Part shown: positions 46,207 through 54,272 of the stretch, piece by piece
Position numbering within the stretch: the stretch's first letter is position 1
Layout of the letters: each line of letters opens with the position of its first letter
NCBI GenBank assembly: GCA_021776915.1
Contig: JAIQZU010000084.1
Location: 1-64,000 of the forward strand
DNA: 64,000 nucleotides
Direction of reading: 5' to 3'
Origin: Candidatus Scalindua sp.
GTDB taxonomy: Bacteria; Planctomycetota; Brocadiia; Brocadiales; Scalinduaceae
Position numbers and translations under genes: made by a program
The notes under the pieces: model-generated
Seen by the model: the letters and a program-made list of their open reading frames with translations, nothing else
Told to the model about the DNA's origin: nothing
Database searches by the model: none

Positions 46207-46233
46207 GTAGGGGCGTATGGCAATACGCCCTTA
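46207..46233. repeat. Second copy of the GTAGGGGCGTAT palindrome
   Basis: It matches 41298-41325 with two changes (a central TGG and the final CCCTTA). Located just after the DAHP synthase gene. Confidence 0.75.
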
Positions 46234-46292
46234 TATTTTGAGTAGCAAGAGAGAGGCAGAATGTTTAGGTTGCAGGACAAGGAAAAAGTGTT

Positions 46293-46775
46293 TTGAGAAG
46301 AAGCGACAAAAAAGTTACTAACCGGGAAGAGGTTGAGGAATTATTGTCAAATGCTTTGGTAGGAAGATTGGGAACATGCTTCGATAATATACCGTATATA
46401 ACGCCTGTTAATTTTGTATACGATAAAGATAAAATTTATTTTCATAGCGCACATGAAGGCCGGAAGATTGATAATATAACATTCAATCAACAAGTGTGCT
46501 TTGAGATAGACGAGATTATATCAATTATCCCCGGCAGACGCATGCCATGCGGTTCCACAACTGAGTACAAAAGTGTAATTATATTTGGTGATATAAGGGT
46601 CGTCGATGATAGTGACGAAAAAACCTCTGCCTTGAACAAGCTTATTGAAAAATATGCACCTGAGGCGCCGAGACTTCCCCAGTCTTCAGACGCAGCAAAA
46701 AGAACAAATGTACTCGTAATTGATGTAAAAGAGATGACGGCAAAACAAAGTCCGATTGGTAAGAAAGTTATTTAA
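46293..46775 (+). CDS. Pyridoxamine 5'-phosphate oxidase-like flavin-binding protein
   Basis: A 160-residue split-barrel protein of the PNPOx-like superfamily (NimA/5-nitroimidazole-reductase-like): LVGRLGTCFDNIPYITPVNF, YFHSAHEGRKID, VCFEID and a C-terminal strand. Family members bind FMN, haem or F420; the ligand is unknown here. It is preceded by a short leader containing the palindrome, and followed by two MITE-like elements. Confidence 0.85.
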   Translation: MRRSDKKVTNREEVEELLSNALVGRLGTCFDNIPYITPVNFVYDKDKIYFHSAHEGRKIDNITFNQQVCFEIDEIISIIPGRRMPCGSTTEYKSVIIFGDIRVVDDSDEKTSALNKLIEKYAPEAPRLPQSSDAAKRTNVLVIDVKEMTAKQSPIGKKVI

Positions 46776-46781
46776 GCCTAT

Positions 46782-46900
46782 ATTGAGCGATTTTATATTA
46801 CATGCCGTTGTAGCCGCTGGCTTTAGCCTGCGTTTTTCATCACTCGATGGGTTTACGTAAGTTACGCAACCTCAAGGTTGCGGCTACAAGATCGCTCAAT
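46782..46900. mobile_element. MITE family A, copy 2
   Basis: A 119-base copy with inverted ends ATTGAGCGAT and ATCGCTCAAT. It lacks the GAATAGGTACAGGCGGGTAG segment present in copies 1 and 3. Non-coding. Confidence 0.85.
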
Positions 46901-46952
46901 TTAGGTGTTAAACAAGAGAGCATTCATAAATTGTTGTACAGAGTTGTTTTTC

Positions 46953-47056
46953 TGGAGTGCAGTAACCGCCTGCCCGCCAGTATGTTTTGCGGGTGTCACT
47001 TGCTTTAATACGCATCATCACACCTGCCATTCGTCGGGCAGGGATGGTGCACTCCA
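46953..47056. mobile_element. MITE family B, copy 1
   Basis: Inverted ends TGGAGTGCA and TGCACTCCA enclose a core with TTTAATACGCATCATCAC shared with 49508-49565. Non-coding. Confidence 0.75.
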
Positions 47057-47169
47057 TACTTGAGAAGTTTTAATTGTATATTAAGGGAAAGTTTGAAAAC
47101 CACTGGTTTTCATTTTACTACTTTAGGTTCTAATAATTTAAATAATTTTAAAACACAGGTGGAAATATA

Positions 47170-48393
47170 ATGGTAAAAAGAAATGAAAATATTGCAAAAT
47201 TGCAGGCAGGATATCTGTTTCCTGAAATTGGAAGACGTAAAAAAGCGCTTTTAGAAAAAGAGCCGGATGCTAAATTAATAAGCCTTGGAATTGGAAATAC
47301 TACCGAACCTCTAAGTACACACATTGTTGAAGGGCTTCAGAAAGAGGTAACTAAGCTTGGTACACCTGAAGGATACACTGGATATGATGATGATGCACTT
47401 GCTCAAGCGTTCTTAGACAAATTAAAAACCAGAATCTCAAAGAACTGGTATAACGGTATTATAAGTCCTGACGAGATCATTGTTTCAGATGGATCAAAAC
47501 CTGATTGCGGGAGACTGTTCTTTCTATTTGGCAGTGATGTGTCAGTTGCGGTTCAGGATCCTGCGTATCCGGTATATGTAGATGGATCAGTAATGATTGG
47601 AGCAACCGGTAAATATAATACTGACACAGAAGAATTTGATGGTATAGAATATATGAGGTGTACCGCTGAGAATGATTTCTTCCCTGATCTGTCAAAAGCA
47701 AAAAAAACAGATTTAATCTATTTTTGCTCACCTAACAATCCCACAGGCGCTGTTGCAACAAAAAAGCAGCTAAAAGAGCTGGTTGATTTTGCAAAAAAGA
47801 ATAATTCAATAATCATCTTTGATGCTGCATATTCTGAGTTTATTAAAGAAAAAGACCTGCCAAGATCAATTTTTGAAATTGAAGGCGCCAGGGAGTGTGC
47901 TATTGAGGTCAGTTCCTTGTCAAAGCCTGCCGGATTTACCGGTGTCAGGCTTGGCTGGACAATTGTACCAAAAGAGCTTAAATTTGATGACGGAGAAAGT
48001 GTAGGCAAAGACTGGCAAAGAGTAATGGGCACACTGTTTAATGGTTCATCAAATATTGCTCAATGGGGAGCGATCGCAGCGTTGTCAGAAACCGGACTAT
48101 CTGAAGTAAAAGAAAAAGTGAATTATTATATGGAGAACGCTAAAATAATTAAAGATGGATTAGAGGGGTTGGGTATAAAAACTTTTGGAGGAGTTAATTC
48201 TCCTTACATCTGGGCTGCTTTTCCCGGTAAAAAGTCATGGGATGTTTTTGAAGATATCCTGACTAAAGCGCATGTTGTCACAACACCAGGTGCAGGGTTT
48301 GGTAAGGCAGGCGAAGGATATGTCAGGTTTTCAGCATTCGGGAAAACCAGTGACATCAAGGAAGCCGTTAAAAGATTACAGGAACATTTATGA
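47170..48393 (+). CDS. dapL: LL-diaminopimelate aminotransferase
   Basis: DapL converts tetrahydrodipicolinate directly to LL-diaminopimelate for lysine and peptidoglycan synthesis. A PLP class I/II aminotransferase of 407 residues with the family start LQAGYLFPEIGRRK, SLGIGNTTEPL, the loop FCSPNNPTGAV, and the PLP lysine in EVSSLSKPAGFTGVRLGW. Full length. It is the plant/chlamydia-type pathway enzyme, also found in planctomycetes. Confidence 0.95.
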   Translation: MVKRNENIAKLQAGYLFPEIGRRKKALLEKEPDAKLISLGIGNTTEPLSTHIVEGLQKEVTKLGTPEGYTGYDDDALAQAFLDKLKTRISKNWYNGIISPDEIIVSDGSKPDCGRLFFLFGSDVSVAVQDPAYPVYVDGSVMIGATGKYNTDTEEFDGIEYMRCTAENDFFPDLSKAKKTDLIYFCSPNNPTGAVATKKQLKELVDFAKKNNSIIIFDAAYSEFIKEKDLPRSIFEIEGARECAIEVSSLSKPAGFTGVRLGWTIVPKELKFDDGESVGKDWQRVMGTLFNGSSNIAQWGAIAALSETGLSEVKEKVNYYMENAKIIKDGLEGLGIKTFGGVNSPYIWAAFPGKKSWDVFEDILTKAHVVTTPGAGFGKAGEGYVRFSAFGKTSDIKEAVKRLQEHL

Positions 48394-48407
48394 CATTTTA
48401 GGGTTTT

Positions 48408-48506
48408 GATGGGTTCGCTCCGCTTAACCCATCCTACAGAATATACAACACATATAGACCCAATGAGAGTTAGCACGTAGGTTGGGTCAAACGGAGTGGA
48501 CCCAAC
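48408..48506. repeat. Paired-hairpin repeat upstream of trpS
   Basis: Two hairpins, GATGGGTT/AACCCATC and GTTGGGTC/GACCCAAC, are themselves in inverted relation with similar loops (CGCTCCGCTT and AAACGGAGTG). It spans the longer possible trpS start, so that start is rejected. Confidence 0.7.
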
Positions 48507-48523
48507 AGAATTATTTAGAAAAA

Positions 48524-49501
48524 ATGAAAAAACGATTATTCAGTGGCATTCAACCAAGCGGTGAAGTTCATATCGGAAACTATCTGGGTGCAATCAAAAA
48601 CTGGATCAGTCTTCTTGACAAATACGATTGTATCTTCTCAATTGTAGACTACCATGCAATAACGATTGAGTATGATCCCGGTGAAATGCAAAAGAGGATT
48701 ATCAATGCCGCCGCTACAAATATTGCCGCAGGCCTTGACCCTGATCGCTGCATTATATTCGTACAGTCTCAAGTCCCCGAACATACGGAGTTGACGTGGA
48801 TACTTAATACTCTTACGCCTATGGGACATCTTGAGAGGATGACTCAGTTTAAGGATAAGGCGGGGCAGAACGAAAAGAACGTCAATGTCGGACTGTTTGA
48901 CTATCCGGTTCTTCAGACGGCTGATATTTTATTATATAAAGGCTGTGCAGTGCCTGTTGGAGATGACCAGGTACAACACATCGAACTGTCGCGCGAAATA
49001 GCGAGAAAGTTTAACTCGAGATATGGAGAACTGTTCCCCGAACCGCAGCATCTTCTTTCAAGCGCCCCCAGGATCATGGGACTGGACGGTAAGAATAAGA
49101 TGAGCAAGAGCATGAATAATTATATCTCTCTTATCGAAGAGCCTGACGCTATCTGGAAAAAGCTGTCAAGAGCCGTGACGGATGAAAACAGGAAAAGAAG
49201 AGATGATCCCGGAAACCCTGATATTTGTAATGTCTTTACCTTGCACAAATATTTCTCCAAACAATCAGAGATAGATAGGATTAACAAGGAGTGCAGGACC
49301 GCAGAGATAGGCTGTGTTGATTGCAAAAAAATACTTTCAGATAACATGATTAAAGAACTTGCACCGATCAGAGAAGAAAGCCTGGAATTAATCAACAACC
49401 CCGACAGCGTAATAGACGCCCTTAATACCGGCGCTGAGAAATGCAGAAAGATAGCCGGAGAAACTATGAAAGAAGTAAGGTCGTTGATGGGATTGAGATA
49501 A
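48524..49501 (+). CDS. trpS: Tryptophanyl-tRNA synthetase
   Basis: A class I aminoacyl-tRNA synthetase charging tRNA-Trp. From the ATG at 48524 it has 325 residues, starting MKKRLFSGIQPSGEVHIGNY with the HIGH-type HIGN motif. GMxx-like loops follow, with the KMSKS sequence in GKNKMSKSMNNYI. The longer frame from 48482 would begin inside a palindromic repeat and is not used. It has an ordinary length. Confidence 0.95.
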   Translation: MKKRLFSGIQPSGEVHIGNYLGAIKNWISLLDKYDCIFSIVDYHAITIEYDPGEMQKRIINAAATNIAAGLDPDRCIIFVQSQVPEHTELTWILNTLTPMGHLERMTQFKDKAGQNEKNVNVGLFDYPVLQTADILLYKGCAVPVGDDQVQHIELSREIARKFNSRYGELFPEPQHLLSSAPRIMGLDGKNKMSKSMNNYISLIEEPDAIWKKLSRAVTDENRKRRDDPGNPDICNVFTLHKYFSKQSEIDRINKECRTAEIGCVDCKKILSDNMIKELAPIREESLELINNPDSVIDALNTGAEKCRKIAGETMKEVRSLMGLR

Positions 49502-49507
49502 GTTATT

Positions 49508-49565
49508 TGGAGTGCAGTGACCGTGTCACTGTTTTAATACGCATCATCACGGATGATGCACTCCA
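49508..49565. mobile_element. MITE family B, copy 2 (short)
   Basis: A 58-base element with TGGAGTGCA and TGCACTCCA ends and the same GTTTTAATACGCATCATCAC core as copy 1, with an internal deletion. Confidence 0.75.
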
Positions 49566-49620
49566 TATTATTCCCTTCTTATATACATTGTACTATAAAC
49601 CATATACCAAAGAGAAAAAT

Positions 49621-49701
49621 ATGGGATATGTTCATGCTAAAATCCAGCTCAAAAATCCACGCCTGCAAAAATTAAAACCGATATCATCAAAGCATGGATA
49701 A
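49621..49701 (+). pseudogene. Possible N-terminal fragment of a retropepsin-like (clan AA) protease
   Basis: A 26-codon frame MGYVHAKIQLKNPRLQKLKP resembles the first strand of small bacterial clan AA aspartic proteases (MGxxxAxIxLxNPxxxxLxP). It stops before the catalytic D-T-G. Likely a scrap; the likeness is from memory only. Confidence 0.3.
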
Positions 49702-49790
49702 TCCAATAGTCAATTCTCCATGTTTTATTATTTATTATTAGAATAGATGGAAAACTTTCCATCTATTGACAATGTTAGCTATCGAGAAAC

Positions 49791-50723
49791 ATGTCAGAAC
49801 TCGTCGACAAAGGGTTAAAAGCAAAGCGTGAATCAAAATACGTAGATTTTAAGCGGTCGTTCAATCCTGCATCCGCCGGCAAGTGGTGTGAACTAATCAA
49901 AGATATCATCGCAATGGCTAATAGCGGAGGCGGGGTCATTTTAATTGGGCTGGATAACGGTGGGGTACCGTCGAAAGAGGACGTTCAGCCAGTACTCAAT
50001 ATCGACCACGCAACGCTAGTCGATAAGATTCGTAAGTACACCGGATACCAATTTAGCGACATCGAGATACACGAGGCAAAGAAGAAAGGTGAACAAATAG
50101 CTGTATTCGAAATATCAGGAGTCAAAGTGCCAATAGTGTTTCAAAACGTCGGTACGTATGAGGTTTCGCATAGAAAACAAAAAACGGCATTCTCTTGCGG
50201 AACCGTATATTTTCGCCATGGCGCAAAAAGCGAACCCGGAACGACAGAAGACATCAGGAAGGCAATCGAAAGACAACTGGAAACCATCCGTAGCGAGTGG
50301 CTTGATGGTGTTCGGAAAATTGTTACCGCACCACAAGGTTCCAAGGTCACGGTATTTAGTGGCGAGGTAAAAGAAAGCAAATCACCAGGTGCAACTCCTA
50401 TCAGGCTCGTCGACGACCCGGATGCCCCAGGCTACAGGTTAATAGACCATGACACCACCTATCCGCACCGACAAACCGAATTAGTTGATGTTGTTAACGG
50501 AATGCTCCCAGAAGGGGTAGAAATAAACACTTACGACATCTTAGCTGTACGCCGCACCAATGGAATTGACGGCGACGCACGTTATTGTCATACACCCAAA
50601 TTCGGGAGTCCGCAGTACAGCGATGCATTCGCAAAATGGATAGTGGAAGAACACAAGAAAAAAAGTAATTTCTTCCAGGAAGCACGGGAAAAATACTATG
50701 TGCAAACGCATAGCGATAGCTAA
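49791..50723 (+). CDS. Schlafen/AlbA_2-domain protein
   Basis: A 310-residue protein with an N-terminal AlbA_2 (Schlafen-like) domain: ESKYVDFKRSF with the E..DFK pattern, DIIAMANSGGGVILIGLDNGG, and FRHGAKSEPGT. This region often binds nucleic acid or carries RNase activity. The C-terminal 130 residues (after about 180) have no recognised fold but end in a charged helix. AlbA_2 proteins recur among phage-defence and regulatory genes. Its base usage looks more GC-rich than its neighbours, which together with its setting suggests acquisition. Confidence 0.8.
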   Translation: MSELVDKGLKAKRESKYVDFKRSFNPASAGKWCELIKDIIAMANSGGGVILIGLDNGGVPSKEDVQPVLNIDHATLVDKIRKYTGYQFSDIEIHEAKKKGEQIAVFEISGVKVPIVFQNVGTYEVSHRKQKTAFSCGTVYFRHGAKSEPGTTEDIRKAIERQLETIRSEWLDGVRKIVTAPQGSKVTVFSGEVKESKSPGATPIRLVDDPDAPGYRLIDHDTTYPHRQTELVDVVNGMLPEGVEINTYDILAVRRTNGIDGDARYCHTPKFGSPQYSDAFAKWIVEEHKKKSNFFQEAREKYYVQTHSDS

Positions 50724-50812
50724 CAAATCGTTGCATAAGACGCTCGGAAGAAAATGGTCAGGTTTTGCAATATCACAAACAAATTAATCTTACAACAAAC
50801 TAAATCAAGATC

Positions 50813-50864
50813 ATCTTAGAAATCGTTATTGAAGATAGAAGATGAGTGTTTATAAAGAAATTGA
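50813..50864. repeat. Duplicated upstream region of the MFS gene
   Basis: It matches 52799-52841 joined to 53000-53009 (shared ATTGAAGATAGAAGAT). It represents the second copy without the MITE insert and forms the leader of the protease gene. Confidence 0.8.
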
Positions 50865-51920
50865 ATGGTAAAAAATAATGGTAGATTCCTATCTACATCA
50901 ATAATACTGCTAACGTTTGCCCTCCTTCACACCGCGCCAATGTCCGCACAAACACTTCAACCAGAGCACCTTTTTGAGAAGAATCGAGTTATTGCTTCTT
51001 ATGATTTATTTGAGGAAAAGGTAGAGATAGATGACTTTGATGCCGTGAAGGATGCAGTTGCTGACTGGGTCTACCGGGTGGGAGATGAGTGGGGTAAGAA
51101 GGTATTGGGCAGGAGTGACCTCAGAAATAAAAATATTAAGTTTGTTGAGGTGCTTAGGCGGACGGCCAAAGCGACGGCTAAAGTCGCCAAAGGCACAGGT
51201 TTCTATTTGGGGCAGTTTAATGGGTTCCACTTGATAGCAACCAATTATCATGTCCACTTACGATTAGTTAACGAGCCAGAGGATTATAAGGAAATAGAGT
51301 TTCCGTTTCTTGATCTAAGTTTCAATTTTGGGCGAATATTTGGCGCCTGGATGGAGATCGATCTTGCACTCTTTGCTATTAATGTGGAAAGCAAATGGGA
51401 TCGGAAAATATTGCAATCTGTCGCAAGAAATTTTAGTTTTGACCACCCAATCACCAGGAATCAAAAGCTCTTGACGGTTGGATTTGGCCGGGCCAAAAAT
51501 CACTACAGTGATATGGCGGGCACTTGGGATTCGGATTGCAAGGTCTTTTCAGGAGATAATGAATTTAAGATTAAGTATGGACTGGATGAGAAGGATAAAA
51601 GAGCAGGCACCTGGGCCTTTGCAGTCGGATGCGATGCCTCTGACGGCGACTCCGGATCTCCAGTTGTTACCCGATATACCGGGGACATCATTGGTCTTCT
51701 TTGGGGGGTAGCCCCCAAAACCCCTATAGTGCAAAGTTCTCAATCCTTAGACAATATGATCAAAGAGAATAGCCCGGCAATATGGAAGAATCTCAACTAC
51801 GCTGTGCCTGCAGCGAAAATCAAGGAGTTTCTGCTTGAAAAGATTAATTCAGGCGCCATCACAGACAAGGTCGAAAGGAAGACCATCCTGGCCTTTCTTG
51901 GTGTGGATTCAAGTTCCTAA
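50865..51920 (+). CDS. Exported trypsin-like serine protease with captured MFS 5' end
   Basis: A 351-residue chymotrypsin-fold protease. The triad is complete: H129 in ATNYHV, D166 in EIDLALF and S263 in GDSGSPV. Residues 1-29 act as a signal peptide with a plausible cleavage at PMSA-Q. Those first 21 codons are nearly identical to the start of the MFS gene at 53010 (NGRFLSTSI, LLTFA), so the leader and export signal come from a duplicated transporter gene. The mature domain has no visible relation to the transporter. The substrate is unknown. Confidence 0.85.
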   Translation: MVKNNGRFLSTSIILLTFALLHTAPMSAQTLQPEHLFEKNRVIASYDLFEEKVEIDDFDAVKDAVADWVYRVGDEWGKKVLGRSDLRNKNIKFVEVLRRTAKATAKVAKGTGFYLGQFNGFHLIATNYHVHLRLVNEPEDYKEIEFPFLDLSFNFGRIFGAWMEIDLALFAINVESKWDRKILQSVARNFSFDHPITRNQKLLTVGFGRAKNHYSDMAGTWDSDCKVFSGDNEFKIKYGLDEKDKRAGTWAFAVGCDASDGDSGSPVVTRYTGDIIGLLWGVAPKTPIVQSSQSLDNMIKENSPAIWKNLNYAVPAAKIKEFLLEKINSGAITDKVERKTILAFLGVDSSS

Positions 51921-51973
51921 TGGCGTTTTTTAATTCTGAGGTTACCGCTTCTCGCCTTCATTGAAATATTGAA

Positions 51974-52057
51974 GCGGGATTCCTGATTCCGCTTTTGTCC
52001 TACTTTCACACCGCTCTCCATTTAACAATAACACAAGTAATGATTGCTTATGCGTGA
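51974..52057 (+). pseudogene. Internal fragment of a second MFS gene copy
   Basis: Codons 51974-52039 read AGFLIPLLSYF then H, T, A, LHLTITQV, matching 20 of 22 residues of the MFS transporter right after the part borrowed by the protease. A stop follows at 52055. It is the downstream half of the copy that the protease gene split. Confidence 0.85.
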
Positions 52058-52065
52058 AGTCAGGC

Positions 52066-52098
52066 TTGACACAGCTCAGAAATAGAGTACAATTGTAC
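52066..52098 (+). promoter_or_regulatory. Promoter and palindromic operator of the PIN toxin operon
   Basis: TTGACA at 52066-52071, 16 bases, then TACAAT at 52088-52093. The -10 lies inside a perfect 12-base palindrome GTACAATTGTAC (52087-52098), a likely autoregulatory site. The start codon comes only two bases later. Confidence 0.65.
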
Positions 52099-52100
52099 AA

Positions 52101-52490
52101 ATGAAGATTATTGCTGATACAAATGCGTTTCTTGCCGTAGCACTAGAGGAACCGGAAAAGGCAAAAATTATCCAACTTACTAAAGGTCATGATTTGGTAG
52201 CACCGGAAGTGTTACCATTCGAGATTGGGAATGCTTTGACAGCAATGTTAAAAAAACATACTTTAAATACCGACCAGGTGACTTCTGTATGGGATACAGT
52301 GCAGACAATACCAGTCGAATACTTCAGAGTTGACATACCGGCAGCATTGGAATTAGCCGCCAGGTGTAATATCCACGCTTACGATGCATATTTTCTTGAG
52401 TGTGCTATCAGCCTGCGATGTCCATTATTGACTCTTGATCGTCGTTTGAAGGCAGTAGCAGAGAATAACGGTATTAAGATTCAAGAGTAA
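52101..52490 (+). CDS. vapC: PIN-domain toxin (VapC type)
   Basis: VapC toxins are Mg-dependent ribonucleases. The 129 residues hold the acidic PIN residues: D in IIADTNAFLA near residue 6, E in PFEIGNALT, D in AYDAYFLE and D in LLTLDRRL. The toxin gene comes before its antitoxin, the reverse of many vapBC operons. The mRNA may be leaderless, because the -10 box ends seven bases before the ATG and no ribosome binding site is present. Confidence 0.88.
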   Translation: MKIIADTNAFLAVALEEPEKAKIIQLTKGHDLVAPEVLPFEIGNALTAMLKKHTLNTDQVTSVWDTVQTIPVEYFRVDIPAALELAARCNIHAYDAYFLECAISLRCPLLTLDRRLKAVAENNGIKIQE

Positions 52491-52512
52491 AACATAATTT
52501 GGGAGAAGTGTT

Positions 52513-52734
52513 ATGAAAGTATATACGTACTCAGAAGCACGACAGAGGCTATCGGAAGTACTCGATATTGCCCGTAAAGAGAAGGTGATTATCAAAAGAA
52601 GGAAGGGAGAAACTTTCTCTATTATCTACAAGAAACCGACAAAATCTCCTTTTGATGTTACCGGGATAAATACTAAGGCTACTACTCAAGATATTCTTGA
52701 TGCAATACGAGAATCAAGATCAAGGAACGTGTGA
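52513..52734 (+). CDS. Phd/YefM-like antitoxin
   Basis: A 73-residue protein with the Phd/YefM N-terminal DNA-binding pattern (VYTYSEARQRLSEVLDIARK, then VIIKRRKGETFSII) and a C-terminal toxin-binding tail (TTQDILDAIRESRSR). A GGGAGAAG ribosome binding site precedes the start. It follows the PIN toxin by 22 bases and should both neutralise it and bind the palindromic operator. Confidence 0.82.
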   Translation: MKVYTYSEARQRLSEVLDIARKEKVIIKRRKGETFSIIYKKPTKSPFDVTGINTKATTQDILDAIRESRSRNV

Positions 52735-52841
52735 CAATTAGATTCACTAAACCCTCCTTCCGCCGTAGCTCCAGGAGCTGAGTGATCCTTGAACGTTGAT
52801 CTCAGAAATCATTATTGAAGATAGAAGATAAGTAATTATAA

Positions 52842-52994
52842 CCTAAATTGAGCGATTTTATTTTACATGCCGTTGTAGCCGCAGGCTTCCTGCCCGAATA
52901 GGTACAGGCGGGTAGCCTGCGTTTTACATCACCTGATGGATTTGTGTAAGTTACGCAACCTCAAGGTTGCGGCTACAAAATCGCTCAATTTAGA
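52842..52994. mobile_element. MITE family A, copy 3, complete with target duplication
   Basis: A 153-base element with perfect 17-base inverted ends (CTAAATTGAGCGATTTT at 52843-52859 and its inverse at 52977-52993), flanked on both sides by TATAA (52837-52841 and 52995-52999). The paralogous leader at 50813-50864 lacks the element and has one TATAA. Confidence 0.9.
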
Positions 52995-53009
52995 TATAAG
53001 AAAAGTTAA

Positions 53010-54200
53010 ATGATAAAAGACAATGGTAGATTCCTATCTACATCAATAGTCCTGTTAACGTTTGCACACCTCTTTAATGACTTCTATGCCGGTTTTCTGA
53101 TCCCGCTTTTGTCCTATTTCCAGACATCTCTCCATTTAACAATAACACAGGTGTCTGTATTACCCACGGTATTGGCGGTGTTTGGTTCGATCCTGCAGCC
53201 CGTATTCGGCTTTCTCGGTGACAGATTTAATAGGAAACATTTTTTTGTCGTATCCGGCGTCTTATGTTCGGCAATATTCCTGAGCAGCATTTGCTTTGCG
53301 CCAAACTTCATTGTACTGGTCTTAATGCTCATGATCGGGGCATCAGGTGTGGCGGCCTTTCATCCTAATGGAGCAGCAACTGTAGCCGGTTTAAGCCAGA
53401 ACAGGTCGACGCTCCAGATGTCTATCTTCCTTATGGTGGGATGCATAGGGCTGGCCGGAGCGCCATTTGTTATTACGTTGATTGTTTCACTATACGGATT
53501 CAGCAAGTTATGGCTTCTGTCTCTACCAGGAGTAATCCTGGCGTTAATATTGATTAAGATGCCAGGAACTCCCGGGAGTCAAAATAATAATACGAGTCTG
53601 TCAGGCTTGAAAGTACTTTTTGCCAGAACTTCATGGCCGCTGTGGATTATGTTCCTGATAATGTTTATCCGGTCAATAGTCATTACGAGCTTCATGAGTT
53701 TTCTGTCAATACTTTTTACAGAAAAAGGAGTCTCTATGCAGAAGGGCGGAATCGCTATATCCATTTTCCTGGTCAGCGGGAGCATTGGCGGTTTGATAGG
53801 CGGATATCTGGCGGATAGGATAAACAGGAAAATAGTAATAGCGGGTTCCTCAATCTTTGCCTGTCCATTACTTTTGTGGTTTTTAGATTCAAGCGAAACT
53901 CTTTCCATAGTATTGTTAGGCGCAAGTGGTATGGTTATTTTTGCAGCCGCTGCAGTTAATGTATTGATAGTTCAAAGATTATGCCCGGATATGGCCAGCG
54001 CTGTTTCAGGCATTTCGATGGGCCTTGTCTGGGGCACTGCCGGCCTTACGCTTCCCGTAATCGGGCATATCGCTGACCATTACAGTATGACAACGTCGTT
54101 AGGTATTGTAGCATACCTGGCGCCCATAGCAGGACTGTTGGCCTTCCTGCTGCCGGATATCAATAATCCAACTCAACAACAGAGTATTAAGCAATTGTAA
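53010..54200 (+). CDS. MFS transporter, fosmidomycin-resistance (Fsr) type
   Basis: A 396-residue, 12-helix major facilitator. AHLFNDFYAGFLIPLLSYF near residue 20 is typical of the Fsr branch, and the MFS loop FGFLGDRFNRKHFF follows. A second loop GGYLADRINRKIV marks the duplicated half. Fsr proteins export fosmidomycin and perhaps natural phosphonates or toxic metabolites. Its leader carries MITE copy 3, and a broken second copy of its 5' end lies 2 kb upstream. Confidence 0.88.
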   Translation: MIKDNGRFLSTSIVLLTFAHLFNDFYAGFLIPLLSYFQTSLHLTITQVSVLPTVLAVFGSILQPVFGFLGDRFNRKHFFVVSGVLCSAIFLSSICFAPNFIVLVLMLMIGASGVAAFHPNGAATVAGLSQNRSTLQMSIFLMVGCIGLAGAPFVITLIVSLYGFSKLWLLSLPGVILALILIKMPGTPGSQNNNTSLSGLKVLFARTSWPLWIMFLIMFIRSIVITSFMSFLSILFTEKGVSMQKGGIAISIFLVSGSIGGLIGGYLADRINRKIVIAGSSIFACPLLLWFLDSSETLSIVLLGASGMVIFAAAAVNVLIVQRLCPDMASAVSGISMGLVWGTAGLTLPVIGHIADHYSMTTSLGIVAYLAPIAGLLAFLLPDINNPTQQQSIKQL

Positions 54201-54272
54201 TTTCCTGTTTTATAGTTTACTATTCTTTGGATAAATTTTTACAATACCAGGGTACATTTAAACGGGAACATT

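Noticed and set aside
48482-48523. Longer N-terminus for TrpS
   Set aside because: It begins within a palindromic repeat, and the family start MKKRLFSGIQPSG is at 48524.
50926-52014. TTCACACCGC at both sides of the protease as a transposon target duplication
   Set aside because: The sequence before the left copy does not match the sequence before the right copy, so it is more likely microhomology or chance.
43682-53009. CRISPR array suggested by recurring repeats
   Set aside because: The repeats are few, widely spaced, with inverted ends, and no regular spacers or cas genes are present.
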